Source of the DNA: Combretum micranthum
Lineage: Eukaryota > Streptophyta > Magnoliopsida > Myrtales > Combretaceae
Direction of reading: 5' to 3'
Length of the DNA stretch: 64,000 bases
NCBI GenBank assembly: GCA_024138025.1
Contig: JAMXBD010000388.1
Location: forward strand, 248,001-312,000
The notes under the pieces were generated by a model. The model searched no databases and was not told where the DNA came from. It worked only from the letters and a program-made list of their open reading frames with translations. This document shows positions 60,101 through 64,000 of the stretch, in pieces. Position 1 is the first letter of the stretch; each line of letters starts with the position of its first letter. Made by a program: the position numbers and the translations under genes.

Positions 60101-63100
60101 TGTAAAGACCCGACATGCTCAATTCTCAAATTAAGCACATCAAGTCCCCAACCACGTATAACTCTTACGAATTATACGTAAGGTTGTCTTAAAAGAAGGT
60201 GTTTATGTTGAACATTGCTATCATTTTAAGTTATGAAATCGTTTAGTTAGATTTTTAGATAACTGGATTTAGCAGCGGAAAAATAAACTTTAATAAAAAC
60301 ATTTCTACATAAAAGCATTTCGAACTTTCACTATTACAAGTGGAAAAACTTTCACTTTGATAAATATTTAGAAAAGCTTATTTACAAAACTTGGGCACTA
60401 ACAAGCCCTTAAATGAAAATACAAATTTATAAATAAATCCAGTATTTATAAAACAAAGCAAAGAAGAAACAAAATACAAATATATCTCGGTCCTATCACA
60501 TTTCATTCATCTCCAAATCTTCAGAATCGCCCAAAACCCGGGACAAACATCATCACATCAATCATCATCACCATCACCATCCTCATCAACATCAACATCA
60601 ACAACAATAACTCATCATCATCAAGTCATCATCTCATCATCATCATCAACAATCACAATTCCTGTAAAAAGAATAACAACAACAATAATGAGCCGGAGCC
60701 CAGTACACAGCAACACAATCACACACGGAGTGACACACGAGCTTAACTAAATGCAAATGCAACAACCACAAGTTATTATCTTTCTTTAAAGTAAACAAAT
60801 CAACACGGGAGTATTCAAACTCCGGACAACAGGGATCGCGAGGGGACCTGAGTAACACTCGGACGCTCAGGGGGTTGATATAAGTAGTTCGGGTACTCAT
60901 ACCGTCCTAGATATCGTTAAGTCAAAGAGAAAAGTAGCTTCCTCCAGGGTTAATAGCCGTTACTTAGCTCTATTTATACTCAGTCCATATCATAAAATAT
61001 AGTTCACCCGTTCTCATAAACGTTTGAACTAAACTATGGTACTTCCTACCGAGTTTAAATAAATTTTCGCCGATCTATACCCCCCGTCGACTACCCGCCG
61101 TACCACTTAATGAAAGTCATCTCAAATGACAGGAGTGGCCTAAGCGCCTAGATCTATCATGCTCAAACCGAGCAAGGTGCCGCTCCCCGAACCAGATACC
61201 AACTTCCATCCCAAACTCATCAAACTATGAGGGGTCGCCGTTAGGTTCATACATGACCTGGCGTAGGAATTGGATTTTAACGGCATAAAACACAAGCAAC
61301 AATCACATTTTAAGTTTTCTTTAATTTTAATTTTAGGATGCCTATCCTAACAAGACAAGCAGTTACTGCGTACCTTGAATATGAAATCCAAACATAGCTT
61401 CGGAAGGAAATTTCATAAGATAATCCAGAAGATAAAATCAGATATCCACCACTGTTAAGAAAAGACTCGTATAAGAAACTAAACTAAACTAATCATCCAC
61501 TTCATCAAATTCATACAAGAACTTATATCAATTATTCACTAATCTCTAACTCATTTTATTAACTCCTATTTGATCAGACACTAATGTGGAACCCCACTAT
61601 GGCTGCGAATATCGCCCCGCCAAAATATGGACAGTTCTCCTTTGTCTGTCAAAGAATTTCTTTTCACTTTAATTATAGTTTCTTATCACAAAACATAGCA
61701 TATATAAAGCATTCATACATAAAAGCATTTATATTCAAAGCAAATAAACATTTGAAACAACATATTCCCCATGTTATTCAAAGATCACCCTAACACATTC
61801 ATTTAACCATTATTTGTTACTAACCCATTTTAGCTTAACCTTAGCCATTTAATTCAAAAGCCAAGCCAAGTGGATTAAGCTTAAGAAATCTAGTTCATTT
61901 TAGTTTAATTGAGTTCATTAAGTCAAACTCATTAGAATTAATCATTTAATCTAATTACTAAGCCAAAGTAATTAAACTAACTCAATCTAATTTATTTTAA
62001 CTCATTCAGGTCTATTTAATCAAGTTGAACTTAAGTTTGTTAACTAAGTTCATTTTATAACTAACTTCTAGATTTAATCTAATTATTTGTTAAATCTATA
62101 AATCTACTTAACCCATATTTAATTACATGAATTAATTCACTCAACACATCAAATATCACTTATCTATCTCATTTTATCTCAAAAAGATCCATTTCCTAAG
62201 CAAAAACACATTTAACAAACAAAACAAGTTTTTGACTTTGTTTTGAAAAGTGTTGCAGCTGGAAAGAATCAAAATTTAAGCATCGATAAGTTTCGAATTT
62301 GTAAAAACTCAAAACATGAAAATTGTAGATCTCTTTTTAAGCTTTCCAACGCAACTTGAATCACCTCAATCGGAGGTCGGATGAAAAAGTTATGGCTAAA
62401 ATACAAACGGCTGCGAAACAGGGAAAGTCTACACGACCGGGTACACGGCCGTGTACTGAGGCCGTGTTGGGTAAAAAAAATGACCCGAGAGCAACTTTTA
62501 AGAATTTCAAGGCCTACACGACCATGTACACAGGCTGTGTACACTGGAGCGAAAAAATTACGAAATCCCCTGTTTTCAAAATGCATTTTACACTTCTTAA
62601 AATTCTTTAAACTCATTCCAAAGTTACTCTAAAGCTTATTACATGATCATCCCATCATTCAAACAACACCAAACATCTCCAAAACTTCATCAACTCCAAA
62701 TCACTATTCATCATCTTCTTCCTCTAACCAAACCCCAACTTCCATCAACCCAATTCAACATCAATTCATCAATTAAAAATGTAAATAACAAGTAAAAGCA
62801 AAGAGAAATAGAAAACAAAAACTTAGCTTTTAGAAAAGAACACAAGTTGAAACTTCCTCCTCTAGCTCGGTTTCCTCCATCTAGTTCATCTCCTAGCTTG
62901 GATTCATCCTCTAGATAGCTTTGATGTTGAGATTTGTGGAAGAATTTGGAAGAAAAGAAAAGAAAAGAAGAAGAAAGGAAGAGGGAAAGGAAGCCATCGG
63001 TTGGGAAAAAAAATAGAAGGAAGGAAAAGTGAAAGGAAGAGAGAGAGAGCAGGTAGAAAAAAAAAAGGGAAGTTTAAAGCTTAGAATTAGGATATTTTAA

Positions 63101-63526
63101 AATAAAGGTATCGAATTTAGAACTTTCAGATCAATATCTTTAGTTCTACAAATATTTAGGAGATGATTTCAAAACCAATAGATTAGAAATTAAGAACTCA
63201 AAGTAACAACTTAATTTAGAAATTTATTTTGGATAAAAGATATTTAATTTGAGTTCGGGTTTAAAACTGATATTTTTATTCAGCAAATGAACTCAAATTA
63301 TACTGAGATTTAGGAATTAGTGTTTAGGCTAAGAATCAAGAGTTTAGGAACCCTCTAAACATTTCAATGACTTTTAGAGATTTTAGGAATTTCAAATCTC
63401 AAAACCAACTTAATTATTAGCTAATTAAATTAAGCCAACTTGTCTAATTAAATCCTATAATTCATTTCATCTATTTAATCTATCTAAACTCAATTTCTAA
63501 TCTTGGTGAGGATTTGGGGTATTTCA
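60101..63526 (-). mobile_element. 3.4 kb solo LTR of a Ty3/gypsy element (Tekay/Del-like)
   Basis: + strand borders TGTAAAGACCCGACATG .. GGGGTATTTCA, exact 5 bp target duplication ATTAT (60096-60100, 63527-63531). No gag or pol inside. Minus orientation is inferred because plant gypsy LTRs often end ..GTCGGGTCTTTACA. It contains (CAT)n repeats at 60540-60660 and two CACGGCCGTG-type palindromes at 62441-62456 and 62526-62542. Confidence 0.82.
60540..60660. repeat. imperfect (CAT/CAA)n tract within the solo LTR
   Basis: Trinucleotide array of ATC, CAA and ACC units, about 120 bases. Confidence 0.85.
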
Positions 63527-63531
63527 ATTAT

Positions 63532-64000
63532 ATCATTAAATTAATATGTATAGAATATAATAATGTATAATATCTAACATTTTAATTGTGTTGAGACATG
63601 GAGTCATTGCAGAGAGAATCAACCTCTGTAATACCATTGGACTAAAAAATAGCCAAAGAAAATGAATTGAAGTGGGTTCCTTTTTTGTGTATTAAATTCA
63701 TCTGGTAAAACATACATCATAAGTGTGAGTGTCCTTGTTATCGATGCATGCCTATTTTCCTTTTTAAAATCTGGACGTATAGAAAGAATAGGACTGGTAA
63801 GCTGGGAACATGTTTACATTTGATAAAATCCATACGATTTATGAACAAGTCAAATTTAGATATATACATGATACTTGAGATTCCATTTCGAATCACTATG
63901 GGGTCCTTAAAATTAAGAGTAGAATTATAAGATTCTACAATTGAAAATCATGATTTCATTTAATTTGTCAACAAATCAATATATAGGAACTTGAATAAAA
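63532..64000. other. right edge, no gene recognised
   Basis: Continuation of the tandem-repeat flank of the solo LTR, including the broken MESLQRESTSVIPLD fragment at 63600-63644, then AT-rich sequence. Confidence 0.5.

Noticed and set aside
62269..62632. Three overlapping ORFs of 83-115 codons around the GC-rich palindromes
   Set aside because: All arise from the GC-rich part of a gypsy solo LTR, where stops are rarer; no protein similarity recognised.
1..64000. CRISPR arrays, prokaryotic operons, rRNA genes
   Set aside because: No spaced direct-repeat array, no ribosome-binding-site gene strings and no rRNA-like sequence; the window is plant nuclear DNA.

Overview
This window is nuclear plant DNA, from an angiosperm and most likely a dicot. 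It is AT-rich, its genes carry plant introns with GT..AG borders, and it holds an Aux/IAA auxin-repressor gene and plant Ty1/copia, Ty3/gypsy, hAT and fold-back transposons. The species cannot be named from the sequence. There are no bacterial operons, CRISPR arrays or rRNA genes, and I found no convincing tRNA gene.

Layout. 1-212: first exon (minus strand) of a small cysteine-rich CYSTM-like gene cut by the window edge. 4.4-8.2 kb: a truncated hAT transposon sits between two ~890 bp direct copies of its own right-hand flank. 11.97-13.72 kb: a complete two-exon CYSTM-like gene, the tandem paralogue of the one at the edge. 14.9-15.1 and 21.4-21.8 kb: two decayed copies of a secreted DUF26/ginkbilobin-2-like gene, with a decayed Ty1/copia element (16390-20946) between them. 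22.7-25.4 kb: an LTR element with only gag and protease traces. 27.4-38.1 kb: non-autonomous hAT and fold-back MITEs scattered over an old ~3 kb tandem duplication. 38.6-46.0 kb: a Ty3/gypsy element on the minus strand with 1.8 kb LTRs, an initiator-Met primer site and a target duplication. 49.1-52.8 kb: a three-exon Aux/IAA gene of the IAA19/IAA6 type (minus strand), with two TGTCTC auxin elements upstream. 54.4-55.25 kb: a two-copy 391 bp higher-order minisatellite. 55.3-63.5 kb: more hAT MITEs, a solo copia LTR and a 3.4 kb solo gypsy LTR with a perfect target duplication.

Only the Aux/IAA gene and the 12-13.7 kb CYSTM-like gene look intact. The first is a nuclear, auxin-degradable transcriptional repressor; the second is a tiny Cys-rich, probably membrane-bound protein. 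They are functionally unrelated neighbours. Most of the remaining sequence is transposon-derived or has no recognisable content. The most informative points are the hAT-flank duplication that begins exactly at the hAT target site, the altered repression motif of the Aux/IAA, the CYSTM tandem pair, and the gag-only LTR element.
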